Shown here piece after piece: positions 17,766 through 25,398 of a stretch of 34,874 bases of DNA. The DNA lies in contig JAKALQ010000011.1 in the NCBI GenBank assembly GCA_021824095.1, forward strand, positions 1-34,874. The letters are read 5' to 3'. The translations under genes and the position numbers were made by a program. The stretch is from Actinomycetes bacterium. GTDB lineage: Bacteria; Actinomycetota; Actinomycetes; S36-B12; UBA5976. Below the pieces are notes generated by a model. It did not search any database. It saw nothing but the letters and a program-made list of their open reading frames with translations, and was not told the DNA's origin. Numbering within the stretch: position 1 is the first letter of the stretch; each line of letters opens with the position of its first letter.

Positions 17766-18293
17766 TCACTCAGCGGCAGGGGCTTCCGCGGGGGCCTCAG
17801 CAGCCTCCGGCTCCACGACCGCAGGTGCAGCAGGCGCTGCCACCGGGGCAGCCGCAGCCTGCTCAGCGGCCTTCTTGGCTGCCGCTGCCTCCTTGGCCGC
17901 ACGACGCGTTGCCGCCTCGGCCTCGGCCGCTGCAGAGAGCTGCTCGACGAGCTCGATGACGGCCATGGGCGCGTTGTCGCCCTTGCGCGGCTCGAGCTTC
18001 ACGATGCGGGTGTAGCCGCCGTGGCGGTTCTCGTACCGGGGCGCGATCTCCGTGAACAGCGCGTGCACCACGCCCTTGTCACGGATGATGGCGAGGACCC
18101 GACGACGAGCATGCAGGTCACCGCGCTTCGCGAACGTGATGAGACGCTCGGCCAGCGGGCGCAGGCGCTTGGCCTTGGCCTCGGTCGTGGTGATCCGACC
18201 GTGCTGGAACAACGCAGTCGCGAGGTTCGCGAGCAGCAGACGCTCGTGGGCCGCGCCGCCGCCGAGGCGGGCACCCTTGGTTGGGGCTGGCAT
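17766..18293 (-). CDS. rplQ: 50S ribosomal protein bL17
   Basis: bL17 lies near the polypeptide exit tunnel. Residues 1-118 are the conserved domain: [25 protein letters not shown], then [20 protein letters not shown], and [23 protein letters not shown]. Residues about 119-175 form an Ala/Glu/Pro-rich extension, longer than in the minimal family but common in actinobacteria. It follows rpoA after 28 bases and precedes a strong terminator. Confidence 0.97.
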   Translation of the reverse strand: MPAPTKGARLGGGAAHERLLLANLATALFQHGRITTTEAKAKRLRPLAERLITFAKRGDLHARRRVLAIIRDKGVVHALFTEIAPRYENRHGGYTRIVKLEPRKGDNAPMAVIELVEQLSAAAEAEAATRRAAKEAAAAKKAAEQAAAAPVAAPAAPAVVEPEAAEAPAEAPAAE

Positions 18294-18321
18294 GTTCTTC
18301 TCCTCGATTCACGCAGAGGCG

Positions 18322-19326
18322 CTAGAAGCGCTCGTCCTCTGCAAACGACTGGTCGTCATCAACGAAGGACGCTCCCGCGTCCCATCCGGGCGGGCTGTCC
18401 TTGAGCGCGAGGCCGAGCGTCTGCAGCTTGGCCTTGACCTCGTCGATGGACTTCGCACCGAAGTTGCGGATGTCCATGAGGTCGGCCTCGGAGCGGCCCA
18501 GCAGCTCACCAACCGAGTGGATGCCCTCACGCTTGAGGCAGTTGTACGAGCGGACCGTGAGGTCCAGCTGCTCGATGGGCATCGTCAGCTGCTCGGCGGC
18601 GAAGGTATCCGCAGCCGACGGGCCGATCTCGATGCCCTCCGCATCCGCATTGAGCTCGCGGGCAAGCCCGAAGAGCTCCACCAGCGTCTTGCCCGCCGAT
18701 GCCATGGCATCACGGGGCAGCATGCTCGGCTTGGTCTCGACGTCGATGACGAGGCGATCGAAGTCGGTGCGCTGCTCGACGCGGGTGGCCTCGACCTTGT
18801 AGGTGACCTTCACGACCGGGCTGTAGATGGAGTCGACCGGGATGCGACCGATCTCCTGACCCTGCTGCTTGTTCTGCGCAGCGGTGACGTACCCGCGACC
18901 ACGCTCGACGACGAACTCGATCTCAAGGCGGGCCTTGTCACCGAGCGTCGCGATGTGGAGGTCGGGGTTGTGCACCTGGACGCCAGCGGGCGCCTGGATG
19001 TCAGCGGCCGTGGCCACACCCGCACCGGACTTGCGCAGGACCATGATCTCCGGCTCGTCCGACTCCGAGGAGACGACGATGTTCTTGATGTTGAGGATGA
19101 TCTCGACGACATCCTCCTTGACGCCCTCGAGGGTCGAGAACTCGTGCAGGACACCGTCGATGCGAATGCTCGTGATGGCGGCACCGGGGATCGAGGAGAG
19201 CAGGGTACGACGGAGCGAGTTGCCGAGCGTGTAGCCGAAGCCGGGCTCGAGCGGCTCGAGCGCGAATCGCGACCGTGTGGGCGAGATCGGCTCTTCCGTC
19301 AGTGTCGGACGCTGTGCGATGAGCAC
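18322..19326 (-). CDS. rpoA: DNA-directed RNA polymerase subunit alpha
   Basis: The alpha subunit nucleates RNA polymerase assembly and binds activators and UP elements. The 334-residue protein has the N-terminal dimerisation domain ([21 protein letters not shown] near residues 29-49), a linker near residues 230-250, and the C-terminal helix-hairpin-helix domain ([22 protein letters not shown]). The start is GTG 19326 with AAGGA seven bases upstream; ATGs farther upstream in frame fall in non-coding sequence or rpsD. A 125-base spacer containing a hairpin separates it from rpsD. Confidence 0.98.
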   Translation of the reverse strand: MLIAQRPTLTEEPISPTRSRFALEPLEPGFGYTLGNSLRRTLLSSIPGAAITSIRIDGVLHEFSTLEGVKEDVVEIILNIKNIVVSSESDEPEIMVLRKSGAGVATAADIQAPAGVQVHNPDLHIATLGDKARLEIEFVVERGRGYVTAAQNKQQGQEIGRIPVDSIYSPVVKVTYKVEATRVEQRTDFDRLVIDVETKPSMLPRDAMASAGKTLVELFGLARELNADAEGIEIGPSAADTFAAEQLTMPIEQLDLTVRSYNCLKREGIHSVGELLGRSEADLMDIRNFGAKSIDEVKAKLQTLGLALKDSPPGWDAGASFVDDDQSFAEDERF

Positions 19327-19418
19327 TATGTCTTCCTTTCGAGCGACGCCCTCCATATGACGTCGCAGTCGGGATGTGCAGTTGTGGGACCGCGCGGAGC
19401 GGTGCGGACGGCAGGATG

Positions 19419-19440
19419 GCCGGGGCCCGAGGGCCCCGGC
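19419..19440 (-). other. Hairpin between rpsD and rpoA
   Basis: A GC-only 9-10-bp inverted repeat (19419-19428 with 19431-19440) lies 12 bases beyond the rpsD stop, inside a 125-base spacer in an otherwise compact operon. It could attenuate or process the transcript so that r-proteins and RpoA are made in different amounts. Confidence 0.55.
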
Positions 19441-19451
19441 TCCAGCACCTG

Positions 19452-20078
19452 CTACTTCGAGTAGAGCTCGACGATGAGCTGTTCCTGGACGGCCGTGTCG
19501 ATCTGCGCACGCACCGGCAGCGAGTGCACGAGGATCCGCATCTTCGACGGGATGACCTCGAGCCACGCGGGCACGGTGCGGTCGCCGGCCTCGGCGCGGG
19601 CCACGACGAACGGCGTGAGCTCGCGCGAGTTGGCGGCCACCTCGACGATGTCGCTTGCCGTCACGCGAGCCGACGGGATGTCGACGCGCTTGCCGTTCAC
19701 GGTGATGTGACCGTGACGGACGAGCTGACGGGCCATGTCACGGCTCTTGGCGAAGCCTGCACGGTAGACAACGTTGTCGAGACGCGACTCGAGGATGCGC
19801 AGCAGGTTCTCACCGGTCTTGCCCTGCTTGCGGTTCGCCTCCTCGTAGTAGGAGCGGAACTGCTTCTCGAGCACGCCGTAGATGCGAGCAGCCTTCTGCT
19901 TCTCGCGCTTCTGCAGCAGGTACTCCGACTCCTTGGTGCGCGCACGGCCGTGCTGCCCCGGGGGGTAGGGACGGATCTCGATGGGGCACTTCGCGGACTC
20001 GCACTTGGAACCCTTGAGGAAGAGCTTGGTCTTCTCGCGACGGCAACGCTTGCAGTCGGCGCCTGTGTAACGGGCCAT
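19452..20078 (-). CDS. rpsD: 30S ribosomal protein uS4, zinc-binding form
   Basis: uS4 initiates 30S assembly and in several bacteria represses the alpha operon. The 208-residue protein has four N-terminal cysteines, C9, C12, C26 and C31, forming a zinc site (the C+ form), rather than the cysteine-free paralogue used under zinc limitation. The S4 RNA-binding domain is seen in [35 protein letters not shown]. The ATG at 20078 gives the canonical [12 protein letters not shown] start. It lies 23 bases downstream of rpsK. Confidence 0.98.
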   Translation of the reverse strand: MARYTGADCKRCRREKTKLFLKGSKCESAKCPIEIRPYPPGQHGRARTKESEYLLQKREKQKAARIYGVLEKQFRSYYEEANRKQGKTGENLLRILESRLDNVVYRAGFAKSRDMARQLVRHGHITVNGKRVDIPSARVTASDIVEVAANSRELTPFVVARAEAGDRTVPAWLEVIPSKMRILVHSLPVRAQIDTAVQEQLIVELYSK

Positions 20079-20101
20079 GTGTGTTCTCTCCTCTCAGGCA
20101 A

Positions 20102-20515
20102 TCAAACCCGGCGCCGCTTGGGAGGGCGGCAGCCGTTGTGGGGGACGGGGGTGACGTCAGAGATCGAACCGACCTCAAGACCAGTGGCCTGCAGCGAGCG
20201 GATCGCCGTCTCGCGGCCCGAACCCGGACCCTTGACGAAGACGTCGACCTTCTTCATGCCGTGCTCCATGGCGCGGCGCGCAGCGGCCTCGGCCGCCATC
20301 TGCGCGGCGTAGGGCGTCGACTTGCGCGACCCCTTGAAGCCGACCTGCCCTGCAGAGGACCAGGAGATCACCGCACCCGTGGGGTCGGTGATGGAGATGA
20401 TGGTGTTGTTGAACGTGCTCTTGATGTACGCCTGCCCGAGCGCGACGTTCTTGCGCTCCTTGCGGCGGATCTTCTTCGCGCCGGCCGCGGCCTTCGCAGT
20501 CTTAGACGGTGCCAT
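20102..20515 (-). CDS. rpsK: 30S ribosomal protein uS11
   Basis: uS11 forms part of the 30S platform near the mRNA exit. The 137-residue product has a short basic N-terminal extension, then [56 protein letters not shown], and the invariant tail [12 protein letters not shown]. It lies between rpsM and rpsD with spacers of about 20 bases, in the standard alpha-operon order. Confidence 0.98.
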   Translation of the reverse strand: MAPSKTAKAAAGAKKIRRKERKNVALGQAYIKSTFNNTIISITDPTGAVISWSSAGQVGFKGSRKSTPYAAQMAAEAAARRAMEHGMKKVDVFVKGPGSGRETAIRSLQATGLEVGSISDVTPVPHNGCRPPKRRRV

Positions 20516-20536
20516 TCAGTCCATGCTCCTTGGCGA

Positions 20537-20914
20537 TTACTTCTTCGGCTTCTTCTTGCCGGCGACGGTCTTCTTCGGACCCTTGCGAGTGCGCGCGTTC
20601 GTGTGCGTGCGCTGGCCGCGCACCGGGAGGCCGCGGCGGTGACGGATGCCCTGGTAGCAGCCGATCTCGACCTTGCGGCGGATGTCGGCCGCAACCTCAC
20701 GACGGAGGTCGCCTTCGAGCTTGAAGTTGCCTTCGAGGTAGTCGCGGAGCTTGACGAGCTCTTCGTCCGTCAGATCCTTGACGCGGGTGTCGGGGTTGAT
20801 ACCGGTCGCGGCCAGGGTCTCCTGGGAACGCGTGCGGCCAACGCCGTAGATGTAGGTGAGTCCGACCTCCACGCGCTTATCGCGCGGCAGGTCGACACCG
20901 ACGAGACGTGCCAT
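20537..20914 (-). CDS. rpsM: 30S ribosomal protein uS13
   Basis: uS13 sits in the 30S head and contacts P-site tRNA and the inter-subunit bridge. The 125-residue product has [52 protein letters not shown] and a Lys-rich C-terminal tail, all standard. A 180-base spacer, unusually long for this operon, separates it from rpmJ and contains two hairpins. Confidence 0.98.
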   Translation of the reverse strand: MARLVGVDLPRDKRVEVGLTYIYGVGRTRSQETLAATGINPDTRVKDLTDEELVKLRDYLEGNFKLEGDLRREVAADIRRKVEIGCYQGIRHRRGLPVRGQRTHTNARTRKGPKKTVAGKKKPKK

Positions 20915-20966
20915 CGGGCGGTGCTCTCTTTCGGGAAGCGGCTGAGGTGTGGGCGCCTGATCGGTT

Positions 20967-21005
20967 CCACCCGCCCGGGTGGGTCCCCGGCCTCAGTACC
21001 GGGGG
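20967..21005 (-). other. Two tandem hairpins between rpmJ and rpsM
   Basis: CCACCC (20967-20972) pairs with GGGTGG (20977-20982), and CCCCGG (20985-20990) pairs with CCGGGG (20999-21004). They lie in the 180-base rpmJ-rpsM gap and may regulate or process the operon mRNA. No promoter in the gap is convincing. Confidence 0.45.
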
Positions 21006-21094
21006 TGTCGTCTCTGCTCCGTGGCTGGGAGCGGAGGGACGGATCTGGCGTCTTGCAGGGATTCAGTTGTGGTGGGCGTTGCCGTGGTGCGCGA

Positions 21095-21208
21095 TCAGCC
21101 CTGGCGCTGCTTGTGGCGCGGGTTCTCGCAGATCACCATGACGACACCGTGGCGGCGGATGACCTTGCACTTGTCGCAGATCGTCTTGACGCTCGGCTGG
21201 ACCTTCAT
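21095..21208 (-). CDS. rpmJ: 50S ribosomal protein bL36, zinc-binding form
   Basis: A 37-residue protein, [19 protein letters not shown]..., the full length of the family. The zinc ribbon is intact with C11, C14, C27 and H32, so this is the C+ type rather than the zinc-independent paralogue. The ATG at 21208 is 31 bases downstream of infA. Confidence 0.97.
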   Translation of the reverse strand: MKVQPSVKTICDKCKVIRRHGVVMVICENPRHKQRQG

Positions 21209-21239
21209 GGCTGCTCTTTCCTCGATGCTGACGCGGACG

Positions 21240-21461
21240 TCACTTGTACCGGTAGACGATGCGACCGCGCGTGAGGTCGTAGGGCGAGAGCTCCACGACA
21301 ACCCGATCGGTCGGCAGGATGCGGATGTAGTGCTGCCGCATCTTGCCGCTGATGTGCGCAAGCACCTTGTGACCGTTCTCGAGCTCCACCCGGAACATCG
21401 CATTGGGAAGCGCTTCGAGGATGGTGCCCTCGACTTCGATGGCACCGTCTTTCTTGGCCAA
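21240..21461 (-). CDS. infA: Translation initiation factor IF-1
   Basis: IF-1 occupies the 30S A site during initiation. The 73-residue OB-fold protein is canonical: [43 protein letters not shown], and [13 protein letters not shown]. The start is a rare TTG (21461), with AAGG nine to ten bases upstream; no ATG or GTG closer to the conserved MAKKDG is available. It is the first gene of this transcription unit, behind a clear promoter and a leader of about 110 bases. In most actinobacteria map precedes infA directly; here the Tad locus intervenes. Confidence 0.97.
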   Translation of the reverse strand: MAKKDGAIEVEGTILEALPNAMFRVELENGHKVLAHISGKMRQHYIRILPTDRVVVELSPYDLTRGRIVYRYK

Positions 21462-21497
21462 GTGTTCACACCTTCGCTACTGGATCGATGGCATGCG

Positions 21498-21529
21498 CTG
21501 AACGCCGGGCAACGCGTCCCCGGCTTCAG
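21498..21529 (-). other. Hairpin in the infA leader
   Basis: CTGAA-c-GCCGGG (21498-21509) pairs with CCCGGC-TTCAG (21519-21529), an 11-bp stem with one bulged base and a 9-base loop. It lies in the 5' untranslated region between the infA promoter and its TTG start. A regulatory role is possible but unproven. Confidence 0.5.
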
Positions 21530-21580
21530 GTGAAACACATGGGCATGACGAGCTCGGCGCGCATAGCACACCGAGGAGGG

Positions 21581-21609
21581 AGTCTAGGGGAAATCCACAG
21601 CGCGTCCAA
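21581..21609 (-). promoter_or_regulatory. Promoter of infA-rpmJ-rpsM-rpsK-rpsD-rpoA-rplQ
   Basis: Minus-strand -35 TTGGAC (21609-21604) and -10 TAGACT (21586-21581) are separated by an ideal 17 bases. The predicted start is near 21574. This is the best sigma-A-type promoter in the window. Together with the flp promoter and the infA leader hairpin it accounts for the gene-free stretch 21462-21786. Confidence 0.75.
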
Positions 21610-21674
21610 ACCGCCCACAAATCCCCAGCGCAGGGCCGAGATGTTCGGATAACCAGAGGCGGAAGGCATGGAAT

Positions 21675-21705
21675 TTGGACGAAGCGAAACGGTTCGGCAT
21701 ATGCT
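21675..21705 (+). promoter_or_regulatory. Probable promoter of the flp pilin gene
   Basis: TTGGAC (21675-21680) and TATGCT (21700-21705, TANNNT) are 19 bases apart, slightly long for sigma-A. The start would be near 21712, giving a leader of about 75 bases. It is divergent from the infA promoter, with about 65 bases between the two -35 boxes. Confidence 0.5.
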
Positions 21706-21786
21706 CTTGCCGAAGCCGTCCTCCACGGTGTGGAATGACCTCGCCGACTCGGAGCACAGGGACGGTTACGAACTGAGAAGGAGCGC

Positions 21787-22002
21787 ATGCAGATGCGAAT
21801 CATGAACACCGTTGTGCGAGGCCAGCTCGCCGTCAAGGAAGGCGTCGCCGCCGTCCAGCGTCGCGTGCGCAAGGACGAGGGTGCCTCGGCTGTGGAGTAC
21901 GCGCTCCTCGTCGGCCTCATCGCTGTCGCGATCATCGCGGCCGTCACGTTCCTCAGCGGCAGGTTGAGCAGCAGCTTCAGCTCGGCCGCCAACTCCATCT
22001 GA
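21787..22002 (+). CDS. flp: Flp family type IVb pilin
   Basis: This is the major pilin of the Tad pilus. In the 71-residue reading, the prepilin peptidase site is G32-A33 in EGASAVEYALLVGLIAVAI, with E37 and Y38 at the +5/+6 positions that define Flp pilins. A 20-residue hydrophobic helix follows, then a short Ser-rich tail. AAGGAG ends three bases before ATG 21787 and nine bases before ATG 21793, so the real start may be the second Met. A strong terminator follows, separating the abundant pilin from the assembly genes. Confidence 0.93.
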   Translation: MQMRIMNTVVRGQLAVKEGVAAVQRRVRKDEGASAVEYALLVGLIAVAIIAAVTFLSGRLSSSFSSAANSI

Positions 22003-22020
22003 CCTGACCGCCTGTACAGC

Positions 22021-22055
22021 CCGCGGGGCGCGCCGACACTCGGTGCGTCCCGCGG
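22021..22055 (+). terminator. Terminator hairpin after flp
   Basis: A 16-bp stem containing two G-U pairs (22021-22036 with 22040-22055) closes on a 3-base loop, and CTCGTTT follows. It lies 19 bases after the flp stop. It should leave flp as an abundant short transcript, with read-through or a separate promoter serving cpaB onward. Confidence 0.82.
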
Positions 22056-22079
22056 ACTCGTTTCCGGGTGCGCAACGGC

Positions 22080-22085
22080 TATCGT
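22080..22085 (+). promoter_or_regulatory. Possible -10 element upstream of cpaB
   Basis: TATCGT (TANNNT, in GGCTATCGT) lies between the flp terminator and cpaB and would start transcription near 22092, 37 bases before the ATG. No clear -35 is visible. Confidence 0.35.
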
Positions 22086-22128
22086 GCGCATCACCAGCAG
22101 GTCCACGCCCCCGCACCGGAGGTGCACG

Positions 22129-22842
22129 ATGCAACGCAGACGCCTCGTGCTCACGGCTGTGGCGCTCGTCCTTGCGATCGGTGGCGCGGGATCACTCTGG
22201 TGGTACGCACAGACGGCCGACCAGCGCGCTGCCGCCGGCCTGGCCACCGTGGACGTGTTCGTGGCGAAGCAGGACATCCCTGCGGGCACCAGTCTTGGTA
22301 CGGCCATCGGATCCGGCATGCTCGCCGTGCAGCAGATCCCTCGTCGCCTTGCTCCCACCGGTGCGACAACGTCCGTGAGCGCGACGGACGCCGGCAACTT
22401 GGCGGTCACGAACATCCGAACCGGCGAACTCGTGCTGCTCTCGGAGTTCACGACGCCACAGACCGCAGCAAGCGGCCTGGCTGTCCCTGACGGCCAGATT
22501 GCGGTGTCGGTCGATGTTGCCGATACGCCGCGCGTGGGCAACTTCGTGCACCCGGGATCGCATGTGGCTGTCTTCCTCCTGTACCCCTCCGCTGACGGCA
22601 AGGGCAAGGAGACGCGACTCCTGTTGTCGGACGTCCTCGTGCTGGCCGTCGGTGACTCCACCGATGGCAGCACCGGTGCCAGTCAGGTCCCGAGCACGCG
22701 GCTCACGGTGGCTGTCGACCAGCGCAGCGCGGAGAAGCTCATCCAGTCGACCACCGTCGGCACCCTCTACCTGGGCCTCATGACGAGCCGTTCCACCGTT
22801 GGCCCGGCCCCCGCCCTCACGACCAACGACCTCTTCCGGTGA
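22129..22842 (+). CDS. cpaB: Flp pilus assembly protein CpaB/RcpC (SAF domain)
   Basis: A 237-residue membrane-anchored protein: one transmembrane helix at about 6-26, then an extracytoplasmic SAF domain (residues 41-106, VDVFVAKQDIPAGTSLG...IRTGELVLLSEF) and an RcpC-like beta-domain (AVSVDVADTPRVGNFVHPGSHVAVFL). In diderms CpaB works with the secretin; in this monoderm it probably acts at the outer face of the membrane or in the cell wall. GGAGG lies six bases before ATG 22129, which decides this start over GTG 22084. cpaE follows after four bases. Confidence 0.88.
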   Translation: MQRRRLVLTAVALVLAIGGAGSLWWYAQTADQRAAAGLATVDVFVAKQDIPAGTSLGTAIGSGMLAVQQIPRRLAPTGATTSVSATDAGNLAVTNIRTGELVLLSEFTTPQTAASGLAVPDGQIAVSVDVADTPRVGNFVHPGSHVAVFLLYPSADGKGKETRLLLSDVLVLAVGDSTDGSTGASQVPSTRLTVAVDQRSAEKLIQSTTVGTLYLGLMTSRSTVGPAPALTTNDLFR

Positions 22843-22846
22843 TCGC

Positions 22847-24016
22847 ATGGCACTGTTCCTCGACACGAGCCGCGGCGACTCCGAGGCCACCGCATTCGCG
22901 ATCGGCGACGACGTCGTGCGGGTCGCCAGCGCGCACCTGCTGACCCGCGCGCTCGAGGACAACCGGGACGAGACGCTCGTCGTCATCGACGCGGATTTCG
23001 ATTTGGCGTCCGCGCTCGCAATCGCCTCCGAGTACCGCATCCGCCGACCCTCGCTCGGCGTTGTGCTGCTGCGTCGTCGTATCGACGTCGCCCTCATCGC
23101 CCAGGCACTGCAGGCTGGCGTGCGCGAGGTTGTCACGGTTGACGACCTGCAGGCCATCTCCGCCGCCTGCAAGCGTTCCCGTGAGGTCTCAGCCCGCCAG
23201 CTCGGCGTCACCCCCACGATCGGCCAGGGCCAGATCGTCACGGTGTTCTCCTCCAAGGGCGGATGCGGCAAGACGACGATCTCGATCAACCTCGCGGTGG
23301 CACTCGCGGCCATCGAGAAGCGCCGCACGGTCCTCGTCGATCTCGACCTGCAGTTCGGCGACGTCGGCATCTCGCTCGGGCTTCCGAGCTCCCCCACCAT
23401 CGCCGATGCCATCCCGATGGCTGGGCAGATCGATGCGAAGGGGGTTGCAGCGCTGGCACACCACCACCAATCGGGCCTCGACTGCCTCCTCGCCCCGATG
23501 AACCCGGAGGAGGTCGAGCGCATCCCAGGGGCGCTCGTCACAGAACTACTCCAGGTGCTGCGCTCCGAGTACGACTACGTGATCGTCGACTCCCCTCCGG
23601 CGTTCACCGACACCGTGCTCGCCGCCCTCGATCTGTCCGACACCTACGTCCTCGCCACGACGCCCGACATCCCGGCGCTGAAGAACCTCCGCATCACGCT
23701 CGACACCTTCGACGAGTTGGGCTACCCCAGGTCTGCATGGCAGATCGTGCTCAACCGCGGCGACGAGATGAACGGGTTGGAGCTCGACGACATCGAGCGC
23801 GCCCTCGGTACGAACATCCACCTCGTCATCCCGCAGAGCACCGACGTCTCACGTGCAGGCAATCGTGCCGTTGCGATCGTCACGGACAAGCCCAAGCATC
23901 CAGTTGCCATGGCATTGCAGAAGCTGGCAAGCATGCAGCGTGGCCTCGAGGCCGAGCACGTCGGTGCCGCGCATGCACCGCAGCGCAAGTCACGACTCTT
24001 CCGTCGGGGCGCCTGA
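22847..24016 (+). CDS. cpaE: Tad pilus localisation ATPase CpaE/TadZ
   Basis: A MinD/ParA-type ATPase that positions the Tad apparatus. Of 389 residues, about 1-120 form an atypical receiver-like domain without a clear phospho-acceptor triad, and about 128-389 form the ATPase. The deviant Walker A is SKGGCGKTT (136-144), with signature lysine K137 and catalytic K142; the Walker B region is YDYVIVDSPP. The ATG at 22847 is four bases after cpaB, and the stop overlaps the cpaF start (TGATG). The C-terminus is basic (RKSRLFRRGA). Confidence 0.93.
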   Translation: MALFLDTSRGDSEATAFAIGDDVVRVASAHLLTRALEDNRDETLVVIDADFDLASALAIASEYRIRRPSLGVVLLRRRIDVALIAQALQAGVREVVTVDDLQAISAACKRSREVSARQLGVTPTIGQGQIVTVFSSKGGCGKTTISINLAVALAAIEKRRTVLVDLDLQFGDVGISLGLPSSPTIADAIPMAGQIDAKGVAALAHHHQSGLDCLLAPMNPEEVERIPGALVTELLQVLRSEYDYVIVDSPPAFTDTVLAALDLSDTYVLATTPDIPALKNLRITLDTFDELGYPRSAWQIVLNRGDEMNGLELDDIERALGTNIHLVIPQSTDVSRAGNRAVAIVTDKPKHPVAMALQKLASMQRGLEAEHVGAAHAPQRKSRLFRRGA

Positions 24017-25392
24017 TGTCCAGCCTCAGCGAGCGCCTGAGTCAGATCCGCGACAAGGAGTACACACCGGCCCAACCCACGCGCACACTCTCGCAGCGTG
24101 TCGGTACGGCCGGTGAGGCCGAGTCCCGGCAGGTCGACGCCCTGGCTGACCTCAAGAACCGGCTTCATGCCTCGCTGCTGGAACGCCTGGGACCGCGCCT
24201 GTACTCGAGCGACATGCAGCCACACGAGCTTGAGGGCGCCGTCCGAGAGACGGTGCTTGCACTGCTCGAAGCCGAGTCGCTGCCACTGTCGACGAGTGAT
24301 CGCACGCGCCTCATCCAGGAGGTGGCCGACGACATCCTCGGCCACGGCCCGCTCGAACCGCTGTTGCGCGACGCCGAGGTCTCCGAGATCATCGTGAACG
24401 GACCTGACCGGGTCTACGTTGAGCGTGGTGGCAAGTTGCAGCGCACCGACGTCACATTCGACTCTGAGGACCACCTGCGTCGCATCATCGAGAAGATCGT
24501 CGCGCGCGTCGGCCGCCGCGTTGACGAGTCCAGCCCCATGGTCGATGCACGCCTCCCTGACGGTTCACGCGTGAATGCGGTGATCCCCCCCATCGCCCTC
24601 GACGGCTCGTCGCTCACCATCCGCAAGTTCGCGATCGACCCCTTCACGGCCGATGACCTGGTCGCCTTCGGCACCTTCACCGACGACGTCCGCACCCTGC
24701 TCGAGAGCGCGGTGAACGGGCGGCTGAACATCCTCATCTCCGGGGGCACGGGGTCGGGCAAGACGACGACGCTCAATGTCCTGTCCAGTTTCATCCCAGC
24801 TGACGAGCGCATCGTCACCATCGAGGACGCCGCCGAACTGCAACTGCAACAGGATCACGTGGTGCGTCTCGAGAGCCGGCCGGCCAACATCGAAGGTCGC
24901 GGACAGGTGGCGATCCGCGACCTCGTCCGTAATGCACTGCGCATGCGTCCCGACCGCATCATCGTCGGCGAGGTCCGCGATGCCGCCGCCCTCGACATGC
25001 TGCAGGCCATGAACACTGGCCACGACGGATCACTCACCACCGTGCATGCGAACACGCCGAGAGACGCCCTGTCCCGCATCGAGACCATGTGCCTCATGTC
25101 CGGCATCGAACTTCCGTCGCGCAGCATCCGTGAGCAGATCGGGTCGGCCATCCACCTCATCGTGCAGCAGGCCCGTCTCCGCGACGGCAGCCGACGCATC
25201 ACCCACATCACGGAGGTGGTGGGCATGGAGGGTGAACTCGTGACAACGCAGGACCTCTTCACCTACGACTACCGCGGCAGCGAAGGAGCTGGCGGCATCC
25301 TGGTGCCCACTGGCATTCGTCCCACATTCATCGACGACCTCCGCGCCCGCAACCTCCCCCTTCCCGCCTTCTACACCTCGGTCACCTTCTAG
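24016..25392 (+). CDS. cpaF: Tad pilus assembly ATPase CpaF/TadA
   Basis: This hexameric secretion ATPase drives pilin polymerisation. The 458-residue protein has Walker A GGTGSGKTT at 243-251, the Asp box near VTIEDAAELQL, Walker B RIIVGEVRD, and the His box HDGSLTTVHANTP. These are the GspE/PilB-superfamily TadA hallmarks. The N-terminal 100 residues are helical. The ATG overlaps the cpaE stop by one base. No PilT-like retraction ATPase is present in the locus. Confidence 0.96.
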   Translation: MSSLSERLSQIRDKEYTPAQPTRTLSQRVGTAGEAESRQVDALADLKNRLHASLLERLGPRLYSSDMQPHELEGAVRETVLALLEAESLPLSTSDRTRLIQEVADDILGHGPLEPLLRDAEVSEIIVNGPDRVYVERGGKLQRTDVTFDSEDHLRRIIEKIVARVGRRVDESSPMVDARLPDGSRVNAVIPPIALDGSSLTIRKFAIDPFTADDLVAFGTFTDDVRTLLESAVNGRLNILISGGTGSGKTTTLNVLSSFIPADERIVTIEDAAELQLQQDHVVRLESRPANIEGRGQVAIRDLVRNALRMRPDRIIVGEVRDAAALDMLQAMNTGHDGSLTTVHANTPRDALSRIETMCLMSGIELPSRSIREQIGSAIHLIVQQARLRDGSRRITHITEVVGMEGELVTTQDLFTYDYRGSEGAGGILVPTGIRPTFIDDLRARNLPLPAFYTSVTF

Positions 25393-25398
25393 GGCCCC

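Noticed and set aside
18322-19566. A longer rpoA reading starting at 19566
   Set aside because: The extra N-terminus lies in the rpsD-rpoA spacer and inside rpsD; GTG 19326 has a strong ribosome binding site and the canonical alpha N-terminus.
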